From Prorocentrum cordatum (taxonomy: Eukaryota > Sar > Dinophyceae > Prorocentrales > Prorocentraceae): a stretch of DNA of 42,500 nt. Below the pieces are notes generated by a model. That model was not told the origin of the DNA and searched no databases. It saw only the letters and a program-made list of their open reading frames with translations. Location: contig CAUYUJ010016483.1 of NCBI GenBank assembly GCA_963575745.1, positions 1-42,500 of the forward strand, written 5' to 3'. Below, one piece after another: positions 9,001 through 17,071 of the stretch. The translations under genes and the position numbers were made by a program. Position 1 is the first letter of the stretch. Each line of letters starts with the position of its first letter.

Positions 9001-9640
9001 ATGGGACGGGCCGCAGAGAAGAGCGTTGCGCGGGTCCTGGTGGACTGAGAGGGAGATCCCGCGCCAAAGGATAGTGGAGTATGGTGACACATCGAGGGAG
9101 GAGTGGGGAGGGTGGGGGGGGAGGAGGTCGGAGGGAGAGGAGGGTCTCTCGCTTCAGAGCCCTAGCCCCATGACGATGTAGCAGGCTGGACATCTGAGCA
9201 GGGGAGAGGACCGAGGAGGAGGAGGAGAAGGAGGAGGAGGAGGAGGAGGAGGAGGAGGAAAAGGAAAAGGAGGGATAGAGGAGGGGAGAGGAGGGTGGGA
9301 GGAAGGTGAACTGAGGGAGCGAGTAAGAGAGGAGGGATGGGGGTCGGAGGAGCGGGAAGGGCGAAGTGGCACAAGGGGGACCAAGGGGACAGTAGGAGCA
9401 CACGGGAGGAGGGGGCAGGAAGGTCCTAGCGAAGGGGGAGGCGACCGGGCGGTTGGTGATGGGGGCGACATTAAACAGGGGGGTTCAGAACAGGTCCTGA
9501 AAAAGGGGCCCATGAAGCCCCCTTCCGGGTCCGCGCTGGCTATCACGGGGGGCCTGAGGGGCCCCTGGAGAGCCGTTTCTTTCACCTCCCAGTGAGGCCA
9601 CCCCCCTCACCGCGCGCCCGAGGCCAGGGAGGCAGGATGC
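9001..9640. other. G/A-rich DNA with a GGA array
   Basis: GGA units dominate 9213-9260, within a broader G/A-rich stretch (9090-9440). Nothing recognisable lies between 9440 and 9635. Both strands have open frames, all low-complexity (Pro/Ser/Leu-rich on the minus strand). Confidence 0.6.
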
Positions 9641-9802
9641 TCAGGAGGGAACAAAACACACAGACACAATTAGTCATCGATTCTCAGAAAATATAGGAAA
9701 ATATGGGAAGTGGGGGGGAAGACAAAAACACCGGAAATATAGGAAAATATAGGGAATATTTCTATTTGTGTGTATTTATTTGTGTGTCCTGGGGCCCCTT
9801 CA
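9641..9802. mobile_element. Family B element, copy 2 (162 bp, TSD GATGC)
   Basis: It runs from TCAGGAGGGAACAAAACAC to GTCCTGGGGCCCCTTCA. GATGC is duplicated exactly (9636-9640 and 9803-9807). The interior has two GGAAAATATxGGGAA units separated by GTGGGGGGGAAGACA, then CTATTTGTGTGTATTTATTT. It abuts the coding-like island that follows. Confidence 0.93.
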
Positions 9803-9961
9803 GATGCAGGGGAGCCGGGGCGCAGGACGAGGGGTGCCGCCCGCGGCCGCCGCCAGGCCTGGCTGGCCGCGCACCCGGGGCGCTTCCCGCGGGACTGCGG
9901 CCGCAGCGGGCCGGGCGAGGCGCAGGCCGGGCGGCGGGCGGGCCTCAGAGCTGGGCCTCCG
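9803..9961 (+). CDS. Exon-like island 1, weak helicase-associated-like motif
   Basis: The island lies exactly between B2 and A3. In the frame of codon 9851 it reads RQAWLAAHPGRFPRDCGRS, then GPGEAQAGRRAGLRAG. The pattern W-L-x-x-H-x-G-R-F-P followed by G-E-A-x-x-G-R-R resembles the core of helicase-associated (HA-type) repeats known from algae and dinoflagellates; this is a recollection of a family pattern, not a search result. A TTCAG acceptor-like sequence lies at the B2 border and CTCAG near 9944. No start or stop codon belongs to it. It could be an internal exon, an exon remnant, or chance. Confidence 0.35.
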
Positions 9962-10012
9962 CTCCGCATCGCTCGGACGTGTGCGTTTTTTTTTTTTTTT
10001 TTTTTTTTTTTT

Positions 10013-10054
<42 letters not shown>

Positions 10055-10169
10055 CTGTTTTTTTTTTTTCGGCGAGAGCCATGGAGGACCATCCTGGACC
10101 ATCGAGCAACAAAAAAAAACGCACGAAACCGAAAAATGCACGGGAAATGGGCGTCCGAGCGACGGCAAG
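9962..10169. mobile_element. Family A element, copy 3, with long poly-T
   Basis: It starts CTCCGCATCGCTCGGACGT and ends GCGTCCGAGCGACGGCAAG. The flanks are TCCG and TCCT (3 of 4). It is longer than its relatives (208 versus about 130 bp) because the internal T tract has grown to about 80 nt (9988-10069), broken only by a G and a C. The 28-codon poly-Phe and poly-Lys frames across it are artefacts. Confidence 0.88.
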
Positions 10170-10198
10170 TCCTGGATGGGGTCGGAGCAGATGGGGTC

Positions 10199-10303
10199 GG
10201 AGGATCGCGCCGTATCGTCGATGCATCGGCGACGCGGCTCGATGTGGAGCCCGATGTTCTCCACGCTGGTCGCCGATGCATCGCCGATGCGGCGCGGTCC
10301 TCC
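10199..10303. mobile_element. Family K inverted-repeat element, copy 1
   Basis: The arms GGAGGATCGCGCCGTATCG and (inverted) CGATGCGGCGCGGTCCTCC extend inward through CGATGCATCGGCG on both sides, about 31 bp per arm. The centre GGCTCGATGTGGAGCCCGA matches K2 at 18664-18800. Confidence 0.8.
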
Positions 10304-10333
10304 GATATCAGAGGAGGAAGCGGTACCCATACC

Positions 10334-10528
10334 TCGAGGCAGAAACAACAGCACAAATGTAAATTGTTGTCGCTCCGCGCGGATTTCTCGGATCCGCGCT
10401 GGGGCCCTCTGGCGGCGCCCCCTGGCGTTCCGCGCGCCAGGCAGGGGGGTCAGGCGCGGATCCAAGAATCCCGCGCGGAGCGCGAAAGGTTGATGTTTAC
10501 GCAGTTGTTTCTTCTTCTTCTTCTTCTA
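10334..10528. mobile_element. Family C foldback, copy 3 (195 bp, 4/5 TSD)
   Basis: The outer arms are AGAAACAACAGCACAAATGT-like and its inverse GCAGTTGTTTCTTCTTC. The inner arms CTCCGCGCGGATTTCTCGG and GATCCAAGAATCCCGCGCGG enclose a GGCGCGGAAC-type loop. The flanks ATACC (10329-10333) and ACACC (10529-10533) differ at one base. A small TTC microsatellite sits in the right arm. Confidence 0.82.
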
Positions 10529-10554
10529 ACACCGCTACCCTTGCCTCGTTTCCG

Positions 10555-10665
10555 CGTTTTGGGCCTCCTTGGAGGCCCTCGTCGCCACCGCCGGATTCGC
10601 CTCGGAGCGCTGGTCGGAACGCACCCCGGGAGAGGTCCAGGGAGCAGCGGCATGGATACCCTTCT
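10555..10665 (+). repeat. Repeat Q, copy 1
   Basis: It contains GTCGCCACCGCCGGATTCGC, GGTCGGAACGCACCCCGGGA and GAGGTCC. Related copies are at 14530-14625, 35110-35255 and, inverted, 15535-15650. No clear terminal repeat was identified. Confidence 0.75.
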
Positions 10666-11628
10666 GGGTTTTCCCAAACCCCCACCCCCAGGGCTCATTT
10701 TGACTTCTCGTGACTCGATTCGATTCGACCTCGATCGACTGATGCCGATTTGATTATGCTTCAGATTCCTATGTGGATTCCAGGGTCTCCACGGAGGCCT
10801 TCCTTGTCTGCCGGTGTCGGCCGATTCGAGTTCTCCCCACTTGGCTGCCGATTTTCGCCGATCCGATTCGATCCCCCCTCGGTGCGATCGAAATGGGTAC
10901 GAAAGGACAGGATATATCGACCGAAAGTATGTTCTGAGAATGTGAGCAGGACTTGTTGTCGGTGTCGCCGCGGACGGCGTCCCTTCGAGACAGCATGCCG
11001 CCTGCCCAACAACGCCCGCTATCGATCTCGGGCATTCTGCCAATCTTTTCCGTATCCACTTTGGCCTCCAAGTTTTTTGTGTCGTCCCTCTATTTCGTCC
11101 GATCCGTTTCTCAAGGTCCTCTCCAATCAAGGTTGGTCCCTTTTGGATTATATAAATACAAGACTTCCCTACAACAACCACTCTAAATTCGTCCTGCCAT
11201 GCTCAGTAGCAGTAGTTTGTAGGATGCCAAGGCGCACTTCTTACACAAACCCAACGAGCCCGCACGCCCGCTTTACGCCCGCAGGCCTAATTCAGCCGCC
11301 AAGATTGATTTAAGAAAACTAGAAAGGGAAACCATCATCAAGGACATTATTGAGGTGTTGTGCATACTTCCACGCGCACAGTTGGGATCGGGATGGTGCC
11401 AGCTCTTTCTTGTCGCTGCAGTCCTGCTGCCCCCCACGTGCAGTTGATTTGGGTCTCGAAGCCTGAAGTCGATGAGGGTCAGGGCCCGTCCCGACTTTCT
11501 GGCTGGAAAATTGTCCGAAAGCTCCCGCTCTCCCTCATCCTCCCTCTCTTTCGCTAGTCCTTACCAGTCGTGCATTGCTTTTTGTTCGCAGTGAGTTCCT
11601 GGCGAGACATCCCTTCGCCTAGCCTGCC
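10666..11628. other. Unassigned DNA with repeat W, copy 1
   Basis: From about 10880 to 11030 the DNA matches 35848-35995 (repeat W): GCGATCGAAA.GGGTACG, AGGACT.G.TGTCG.TGTCGCC and CGCCTGCCCAACA.CG. The remainder, including 11050-11628, has ordinary composition and no recognised gene. The open frame 10750-11313 (187 codons) has no recognisable motif. Confidence 0.5.
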
Positions 11629-11822
11629 CCGGGTCATCTGGCACTATGCACCAGATCCCCCGCCCTGCCAGGTTGCTTCGCGAATCGCCCTGTGTTTCCG
11701 GTCCTCGAGGAGGCGTCGCGGCCGCACTCTTGGCGGGCCTGCGCTCGCCAGGCATGGTCCCCGGTCGCGTTGTCACTAAGGGGGTGGTTTTGTTGAACAG
11801 GGGTCGTGCCCATTCCCGGGGG
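11629..11822. mobile_element. Family L element, copy 3 (diverged)
   Basis: It shares with L1 and L2 the series GGTCCTCGAGGAGGCGTCGC, GCCGCACTCTTGGCGGGCC and GTTGTCACTAAGG. The ends CCCGGGTCAT and ATTCCCGGG form a short inverted repeat. It is diverged from L1, so its boundaries are approximate. Confidence 0.6.
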
Positions 11823-12190
11823 GGGGGGGGGAAGCAGGAGGAGGAGGCGAGGGGGACGAGGAGAAGGAGAAGGATGAGGAGGAGCAGGAGGAAGGAGCGC
11901 ATGGACGAGGAAGAGGGAGCATGGACGAGGAGGAGGAGGAGGACGAGGAGGAGGAGGAGGAGGAGGAGGAGGAGGAGGAGGCGTAAGGGAGGAGAAGGAG
12001 GTCAAGGACCGAGGAGGAGGAGGAGGAGGAGGAGGAGGAGGAGGAGGAGGAGGAGGAAGACAAGGAGCTGGGCGGACAAGAGCACAGGAGAAGGGACCGA
12101 GAAGGAGGACGACGAGGAGGTCACGAGGAGGTCACGAGGAGGAGACAGCAGCAGCCCGTGTGAGGACCAGGAGGAGGAGGAGGAGCAGGA
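11823..12190. repeat. GGA arrays
   Basis: A G run (11818-11831) leads into GGA-rich DNA. Purer GGA tracts lie at 11931-11980 and 12013-12056, with GACGAGGAGGTC units near 12105-12140. The overlapping Arg/Glu-rich and Ser/Pro-rich frames are artefacts. Confidence 0.9.
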
Positions 12191-12336
12191 GGCAGGAGGG
12201 CTGCCCGGGCTGCCCGAGCGCCCGTGGGAGCCGCCCGCGCCCACGGCCGCGTGCTCTCGGCAGACCTCCCGCCCCGGCCGCCCGCGGGGGCCAGCTCGTG
12301 CCCTCGGTCGCCTGGCGCGCGGCGGAGGCACAGAGC
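12191..12336 (+). other. Exon-like GC-rich island ending at B3
   Basis: The island sits between the GGA array and element B3. One plus frame ends GGQLVPSVAWRAAEAQ just before B3. Other frames are also open. The last bases CACAGAGCTCAG run straight into the B3 terminus. No family is recognised. Confidence 0.25.
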
Positions 12337-12514
12337 TCAGGAGGGAACGAAAACCACACAGACACAATACATCGTCGATTCCCCAGGAGAAAATATATGA
12401 AAATATGGGAAGTGTGGGGGGCAAGACGCAGGCCCAGAAACTCTGGGCAAATATCGGGAATCCTGTTATTTGTGTGTGTATCTATGTGTGTGTGTGTGTC
12501 CCAGGGCCCCTTCA
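12337..12514. mobile_element. Family B element, copy 3 (178 bp)
   Basis: It runs from TCAGGAGGGAACGAAAACC to GTCCCAGGGCCCCTTCA. The interior is standard, with an expanded TGTGTG tract near the right end. The flanks AGAGC and AGCAA do not form a convincing duplication. Confidence 0.88.
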
Positions 12515-12712
12515 AGCAAGGGCGGAACGTACTGCTTTCGTTTCCCTTGTTCTGTCGTCGTGCCAGCTCTGCCGCGGAACGAAGTCCAGACGAAGATCGT
12601 CCACGAATTCGCCCCAATCACTGCTCAGCTCGAGCCCTGAGGCGTGCAAACCAAAAGCTTGCCGGCAACGGCCGCAAGCGCGGCTGCAGAGCCAGCGAGC
12701 CGCGCAGGGCAC
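12515..12712. other. Unassigned DNA between B3 and D4
   Basis: Balanced composition with no repeat family I can match. The GCTTGCCGGCAACGGCCGCAAG stretch near 12657-12680 is a short palindromic patch. The overlapping open frames on both strands carry no recognised motif. Confidence 0.4.
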
Positions 12713-12714
12713 TA

Positions 12715-12886
12715 CAGTCAACCTTGAGAGCAAGGATGGTCGACTGCCCTAGAGGAGCCCTTGCGTCCTGGCCTCTTCGGACATCTCTGGTCCGTCCTGC
12801 CCCCCTCTCGATGGCCAGCCCCAATCGAAGAGCCTCGGCATCCTGGGCCCTTGCATCCTTACCGCGCACCCTTACCTCGGAAACTG
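12715..12886. mobile_element. Family D element, copy 4 (diverged)
   Basis: The left end TA-CAGTCAACC is good (12713-12723). The interior keeps GGGCCCTTGCATCCTTACCG and CCTCTTCGGACATC. The right terminus is degraded (GAAACTG). Confidence 0.75.
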
Positions 12887-13115
12887 GAACATATACATCG
12901 CCAGTGTCGGGCTGTTCTTCAATCCCAGAACTTTTTGAGGGTTGGGGGCGACGTCGGAGTGGTTTTCCCCGTTTCCCCGGGGAAGCAACGAAACATGTAT
13001 GCACCAGGATCCCGCATACACCAGGGTCCGCTTTCTTATGCGAATTCCAGTGAGGTGTCGTAGAAAACGTCGGTGTATAGAGTCTGGTCCCTAATTGCCA
13101 TGTGGGGTGACTGTA
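12887..13115. other. Unassigned DNA between D4 and L2
   Basis: No repeat family member or gene was recognised. CACCAGGATCCCGCATACACC (13004-13024) is a small direct-repeat patch only. Confidence 0.4.
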
Positions 13116-13283
13116 TTGGAGGTGGATAGACCTACCCTGACACGTCGGTTAAGGAATTGGCCGTTTCCGGTTCGCGAGAGGGCGTCGCGGCCGTCATTTT
13201 TGCGGGTCCCAGTCCGTCGGTTTCGGTCCCGGGCCGTTCTCCTGAAGGGGCGGTTTACTAAAGGGAGGCTTGTCCGCCGCCGA
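13116..13283. mobile_element. Family L element, copy 2 (168 bp, 4/5 TSD)
   Basis: The left end TTGGAGGTGGATAGACC mirrors the right end (reverse complement TCGGCGGCGGACAAGCC). The flanks are CTGTA (13111-13115) and CTGCA (13284-13288). The interior TGACACGTCGG, GAATTGGCCGTTTCCGGTTC and TTTACTAAAGGGAGG matches L1. Confidence 0.85.
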
Positions 13284-13414
13284 CTGCAGGCACACCCAGG
13301 GCAGGCGGACAGGAAGAGGCGGCCGCGGAGCAGGAGGAGGGGAGAGAGAGAGAGGCCCGAGCCGCCGAGAGTGTCGGCGTGGCAGGGCGCGCGCGGGCGG
13401 TCGCACCGCAAGCC
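13284..13414 (+). other. GC-rich island between L2 and N1
   Basis: One plus frame reads GGQEEAAAEQEEGREREARA, followed by AESVGVAGRARAVAPQA. This is an acidic then Ala/Val-rich peptide. It could be an exon remnant bounded by two elements, or purine-rich chance sequence. Confidence 0.2.
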
Positions 13415-13577
13415 TTAAGTCGGGCCTGCCCCCTCTACAGGGGGAGCATTCCAAAAATCGTTAAAACATAATCTGGGGACGTTTTTTTCTCACCATTTTG
13501 AGTATTTCCGGGTATTTTGTTGACTATGATTTATTTTTCGTCCAAAATCCCTTTGTAGGGGGACACGCCCGACTTAA
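13415..13577. mobile_element. Family N element, copy 1 (163 bp, TSD CGCAAGCC)
   Basis: It starts TTAAGTCGGGCCTGCCCC and ends GGGGACACGCCCGACTTAA. The inner arms CTCTACAGGGGGA and TCCCTTTGTAGGGG continue the inverted repeat. CGCAAGCC is duplicated exactly (13407-13414 and 13578-13585). The AT-rich interior contains TTTTTCGTCCAAAATCC. Confidence 0.93.
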
Positions 13578-13606
13578 CGCAAGCCTTGTACGACCAGTGA
13601 GATCGG

Positions 13607-13791
13607 TCGAAGAAGAAAACGCCATCTGCATAAACTTTTGGCGCTCCGCGCGGATTTCTTGGGTCTGCGCGCGAGCGCCCCAGCGGCGCCTTCGGCGCCG
13701 CCCCTGGTGAGAAGTGGGATCCAGCGCAGATCCAAGAAATCCGCACGGAGCGCCAACCGTTCATGTTTGTGCCGCTTTCTGTTCCCTTCTA
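13607..13791. mobile_element. Family C foldback, copy 4 (185 bp)
   Basis: The arms GGCGCTCCGCGCGGATTTCT and its inverse AAATCCGCACGGAGCGCC are nearly perfect. The outer arms TCGAAGAAGAAAACG and CTGTTCCCTTCTA and the internal CATAAAC/GTTTGTG pair follow the C pattern. The flanks ATCGG and ACCGC are weak. The central loop GGCGCCTTCGGCGCC is itself palindromic. Confidence 0.8.
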
Positions 13792-13879
13792 ACCGCGGAT
13801 GTTGCTTGCATCTATGCACAGATACACGCAAGAAAAGGAAGGACACGACACAAAACAGCAACCACACAAAAATGGGCCC

Positions 13880-13940
13880 GCGCGCGTCGTCGTCGGCGTC
13901 GTCGTCGTCGTTGTTCTCGTCGTCGTTTTCGTCGTCGTTT

Positions 13941-14029
<89 letters not shown>

Positions 14030-14030
14030 C
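13880..14030. repeat. GTC (TCG) trinucleotide array
   Basis: A nearly uninterrupted GTC array with a few GTT, TTC and ATC variants. Its minus strand encodes poly-Asp and its plus strand poly-Ser/Val/Arg, giving the long but meaningless frames across this stretch. Confidence 0.96.
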
Positions 14031-14218
14031 TGGGTCGCGCGCGGGCTCCTCGGAGACGACCGCGCTCCGCGCGTCGCTCGCCGCGGGGCCGGGGCGACTG
14101 CCCCTCTCCGAGGAGGCCCCGCGCGCGTGGAGGGCGCGAAGGAAGGCGAGATCTCTTCGCGCCCGCCCGGCGACGCGCCACGCGCTCCGCTCCGGCTCCC
14201 CCTCCCCCTCACCACTAA
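14031..14218 (+). CDS. Exon-like island 2 with GRLP motif
   Basis: The island separates the GTC and CTC arrays. In frame 1 it reads ETTALRASLAAGPGRLPLSE, then EAPRAWRARRKARSLRARPA. The L-x-x-G-x-G-R-L-P followed by W-R-x-R-R-x-A-R spacing resembles island 1 and helicase-associated repeats. The similarity is by eye only. The other two plus frames are Arg/Pro-rich and less protein-like. There is no start or stop codon; flanking arrays may occupy introns. Confidence 0.3.
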
Positions 14219-14345
14219 CCCTCCCCCTCCTCCTCCTCCTCCTCCTCCTCCTCCTCCTCCTCCTCCTCCTCCTCCTCCTGCTCCTGCTCCTGCTTCTCCT
14301 CCTCCTCCTCCTCCTCCTCCGCTTCCTCATGATCCTGCTCCTCCT
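14219..14345. repeat. CTC trinucleotide array
   Basis: CTC units with CTG and CTT variants. The plus frames are poly-Leu, poly-Pro and poly-Ser; the minus frames poly-Glu/Arg. This is one of few arrays with the pyrimidine strand on plus. Confidence 0.96.
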
Positions 14346-14529
14346 CCTGCTGGGGTAGGAAGGCCGCTTCACTAGGGAGCCACATGCGAACCCGACCCTC
14401 CCTCTCAGAAATCGTGGGGGGGAGGGGCAGGGTTCGCACGTGGCCCCCGATTCACCCCCGTGTCGGGGACCCCCCTTCTCGGAGGAGGAAAAGGTACCAA
14501 CACCTCTACCCCCTCGCCCGTTTTCCCCT

Positions 14530-14660
14530 TTTTGGGGGCCTCCTGGGAGGCCCACGTCGCCACCGCTGGATTCGCCTCGAACTTCTGGTCAGAACGCACC
14601 CCGGGAGAGGTCCGGGGGGTAGCGATATCGGTGCCATTTGGTTTCCCCACAAAGGTCGGG
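14530..14660 (+). repeat. Repeat Q, copy 2
   Basis: It contains GTCGCCACCGCTGGATTCGC, GGTCAGAACGCACCCCGGGA and GAGGTCCGGGG. It is closest to Q1 and is followed directly by the ACCGTGCGGTGA cluster. Confidence 0.78.
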
Positions 14661-14668
14661 GGCCCCCA

Positions 14669-14856
14669 AACGGTGCGGTGACCACACCGTGCGGTGAGTC
14701 GGTGGGGACTCTGGGTCACCGCACGGTTGTGGGACTCGGGTCGTTCTCCGAGGACGTCTCGGGCGACAGGGGCTTCTGGGGTCCCAAGACCGTGCGGTGA
14801 CGGACCGCGCAGTGAGGTTTGGCGAGGTCACCGCACGGTCTGACACCGCACCGTTT
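14669..14856. repeat. Cluster of ACCGTGCGGTGA motifs in both orientations
   Basis: The 12-mer or near-copies lie at 14670-14681 (variant), 14686-14697, 14716-14727 (inverted), 14789-14800, 14804-14815 (variant), 14828-14839 (inverted) and 14844-14855 (variant). The order is direct, direct, inverted, direct, direct, inverted, inverted. Spacers are 5-62 bp and show GGGACTC direct repeats. No such motif occurs elsewhere in the window. Confidence 0.85.
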
Positions 14857-14959
14857 CGGGACTCCCAAACAGCCCGCAGCGGCGGTGCCAGTGCAGGGGG
14901 CCGTGGGGCTCTGCGCGGGCACAGCCGCTGCGGGCTGTGCTCTGCACGGCTTCTCTCTC

Positions 14960-15305
14960 TGGTGATGGTGGTGGTGGGGACGGTGGTGGTGGTGGTAGGG
15001 ATCGGGATGGGGATGGGCATGCTTGTGGTGGCGGTGGTGATGGTGATGGTGATGTTGTTGTTGTCGTTGTTGTCGTTGTTGTCGTTGTTGTTGATGATGG
15101 TGGAGGTGGTGATGGTGATTGTGGTGGTGGTGGTGATGATGATGACGACGATGATGATGTTGTTGATGATGATGACGCTGACGCTGACGCTGATGATGAT
15201 GCTGATGATGATGCTGATGATGACGACGAGGATGACGAGGATGAGGATCAGAATCAGGATCAGGATCAGGATGATGATGATGAGGAGGAGGAGGAGGAGG
15301 TAGAA
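14960..15305. repeat. Compound GTG / GTT / GAT / GAG array
   Basis: GTG-rich units (14960-15050) lead to GTTGTTGTC (15050-15095), GTG/GAT mixtures (to about 15240), GATCAG and GGATCA repeats (15240-15275), then GAG (15283-15300). A short CAG tract (15330-15350) follows. The Met/Val-rich and Asp-rich frames are artefacts. Confidence 0.95.
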
Positions 15306-15397
15306 CAAAGGGGGAGGCGCTGCAGGAGCAGCAGCAGCAGCAGCAGCAGGGCGTCCTCCTTTCCGATCCCCCCCCAATCCCAGACCCCCGACGTCGT

Positions 15398-15480
15398 GTT
15401 TGTTTCACAACGTCGACCCCCAGAGGTCTATAGACCTCTTCCCCGGGACCAGCTTCTCGTCCCAAGTCGTTTTTGGTCGG
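15398..15480 (+). repeat. Repeat P, copy 1
   Basis: CACAACGTCGACCCCCAGAG followed by GACC.CTTCCCCGGGACCAG and TTCTCGTCCC. A second copy is at 27543-27610 and an inverted one near 37018-37075. A TCTATAGA palindrome is specific to this copy. Confidence 0.75.
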
Positions 15481-15534
15481 TCGTGACCCTCGTGACCAGC
15501 GGGAAGCCAAAAAAGTGCCCATCCATCTTGTTGC

Positions 15535-15650
15535 TTCCCGGACCCCTCCCGGGCTGCGTTCTGACCAGGGTCTCGCGGCGAATCCAGCGGTGGCGACGGG
15601 GGCATCCCAGGAGGCGCAGAGTTGCGCAAACGAGGCAGAGGCAGCCGTAT
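15535..15650 (-). repeat. Repeat Q, copy 3 (inverted)
   Basis: Read on the minus strand it gives GGTATCGATACGGCTGCCTC, CCACCGCTGGATTCGCCGCG and GGTCAGAACGCAGCCCGGGA. The GGTATCGATAC end is shared with Q4 at 35115. Confidence 0.78.
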
Positions 15651-15664
15651 CGATACCGATTCTT

Positions 15665-15896
15665 CCAAGGGTCCGCCCTCCCCCCTTCTTCCGCATCCCT
15701 CCCGCCTCCTCCCCCCCCCTGGTGCCTTCTTCCTCCCCCCCACCTTCCCCCCCTCCCTGCCCTAGTCCTGCCTCCCGTGTGTTCGCTCTCGGACGCACTC
15801 TTGGCTCGCTCGCTCGCTCGCACGCGCTCCAACCCCCCCCCTCTTTCCCCCCCTCTTCCCCGCCCTCCTCCTCCTCGTCCTCCTCCTCCCAGCTCC
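15665..15896. other. Pyrimidine-rich DNA
   Basis: C/T-rich with CCTCC and CTCGCT repeats (GCTCGCTCGCTCGC near 15803). The minus-strand frame 14716-16149 (477 codons) runs through it and through the triplet arrays, and is not a real gene. Confidence 0.6.
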
Positions 15897-15898
15897 TA

Positions 15899-16253
15899 CA
15901 ATCGACCCGCATAGAAAGGACGGGCAACCTTCCCAAGGATACCTTCGGATGCAACTCCTGCGAGGTCAAATTCTGATTTTGCCCTGGTCCGAAATCCGGC
16001 TTAATGCCGCTTGATCCCGCTTCATCTGGCTTCATCCGAGGCGGCGTAACAGCTCCCAAATGGGACTCAATCTTCCTTAATCTTTCCGACGAAAACCTCC
16101 CAGTGGTTGCTTCCCAAGATGCCCTTACATCCGTGCCTCCTCGGTCCATGCCTGGCCTCTTTCGCTGGCCGCGCCCCGCTCGAAGAGCTTCGAGAGATGG
16201 GCGTCCAAGGCCCCTGCACCCTCTTCGCGCATCCTTACTGTACGGGTTGACTG
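15899..16253. mobile_element. Family D element, copy 5, carrying nested E1
   Basis: It is flanked by TA (15897-15898 and 16254-16255), with termini CAATCGACCCG and ACGGGTTGACTG. The interior is split: the left D part ends at CCTTCCCAAGGATACCTTC and the right part resumes at CAAGATGCCCTTACATCC. Element E1 lies between. Without it the element would be about the normal D length. Confidence 0.88.
15947..16114. mobile_element. Family E element, copy 1, nested in D5 (168 bp)
   Basis: It starts GGATGCAACTCCTGCGAGGT and ends ACCTCCCAGTGGTTGCTTCC, imperfect inverted repeats of each other. It aligns with E2 throughout (CTGATTTTGCCCTGGTCCG, AAATCCGGCTTAAT, GGCGTAACAGCTCCC, CCGACGAAAACCTCCCAG). An imperfect CAAGGATACCTT/CAAGATGCCCTT duplication flanks it. 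Confidence 0.88.
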
Positions 16254-16412
16254 TACAGTCGGCCCGGATTAGTGGGTCGACCCTGCCAGCTCAGGGGTAC
16301 TTTTTGTGTCCTGTGCCTCGCGACACGTGCCTTCTTACACTGCTATGGCGATGTGGCCCTCGGAAGGGTCTTGTGTCCTCTCGCGTGTCCTGTCTAATCA
16401 AGGCCGTTTGTA
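16254..16412. other. Second TIR start sharing a TA, then unassigned DNA
   Basis: Immediately after D5 the sequence TA-CAGTCGGCCCGG begins, the same start as the T element at 36387 (TA-CAGTCGGGGC). GGGTCGACCCTGC follows, which recurs at 22728 after another TACAGTCGGG. No matching right terminus was found; 16290-16412 is otherwise unassigned. Confidence 0.5.
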
Positions 16413-16672
16413 CTTGGATCGCCGCGGGGTTAGGTGGGTGCTATCCAGCCTAACCCAGCTCACAAGTGGATTGCGCGTGCCCTAAGTGACTCAACGGTAC
16501 ACAGCTCTGGGCCAAGTGGGCGGGGCCGACTTAGCGGAGTTGCCTCGCCATCCTAAGCCACATGGGGCCTTTTGATTAACCCACTGAGAGCTTGGGTTGG
16601 GCCAGATCGAACCCCTTGTAGCAACCGCTTCTCACACCCGCATCCCCTTGGCAACCCTCGCGGCGATCCAAG
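16413..16672. mobile_element. Family O element, copy 1 (260 bp, flanked by TA)
   Basis: The left end CTTGGATCGCCGCGGGG mirrors the right end CCTCGCGGCGATCCAAG. TA occurs on both sides (16411-16412 and 16673-16674). It pairs with O2 at 4966-5211. Confidence 0.85.
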
Positions 16673-16689
16673 TACCATACGGGTTGGCT

Positions 16690-16912
16690 GGAGGAGGAGG
16701 AGGAGGAGGAGGAGGAGGAGGAGGAGGAGGCGGAGGAGGAGGAGGAGGAGGAGGAGGAGGGAGGAGGAGGAGGCGGAGGAGGAGGAGGAGGAGGAGGAGG
16801 AGGAGGCGGAGGCGGAGGAGGGAGGAGGAGGAGGAGGAGGAGGAGGAGAGGAGGAGGAGGGAGGAGGAGGAGGAGGAGGAGGGAGGAGGAGGAGGAGGAG
16901 GGAGGTGGAGGC
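16690..16912. repeat. GGA array
   Basis: Nearly pure GGA with interspersed GGC and GGGA. It ends where coding-like island 3 begins. Confidence 0.96.
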
Positions 16913-17068
16913 CCTCCTCCGAACAAACGCGCCGCCCAGCTGTCGGCCTTCCTGCGCGCGCGGCTGCACGAGTGGGCCTCCGGGCGGCTGCCGGAGGCGC
17001 GGCGGGCGCGGCTCGCGGCCGTGCCCGGCGTGGAGGCCGTCGCGCCCGCCGCGCCCCGTGCGTGCTAG
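16913..17068 (+). CDS. Exon-like island 3, C-terminal, helicase-associated-like
   Basis: This is the most protein-like island. The frame from 16913 reads PPPNKRAAQLSAFLRARLHE then WASGRLPEARRARLAAVPGV and ends EAVAPAAPRAC with TAG at 17066-17068. The series L-x-x-F-L-x-x-R-L-x-x-W-x-x-G-R-L-P-x-A-R-x-A-R-L-x-A-V-P-G matches the second half of helicase-associated-type repeats as I know them from algal proteins. It has strong GC3 bias and no internal repeat. It is preceded by a GGA array, so its 5' boundary is unknown, and followed 3 bp later by element M1. The TAG-GT could also be a donor if the frame shifts. No helicase core is present. Confidence 0.45.
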   Translation, partial: PPPNKRAAQLSAFLRARLHEWASGRLPEARRARLAAVPGVEAVAPAAPRAC

Positions 17069-17071
17069 GTT

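Noticed and set aside
10000-10069. Poly-A tail of a processed pseudogene (minus strand)
   Set aside because: The tract lies inside an A element with both TIRs present; no cDNA-like sequence adjoins it.
14669-14856. CRISPR or palindromic repeat array
   Set aside because: Motifs alternate in orientation with irregular spacers of 5-62 bp.
14716-16149. 477-codon minus-strand frame
   Set aside because: It crosses the GTG/GAT array, repeats P and Q and elements D5 and E1; only a chance open frame.
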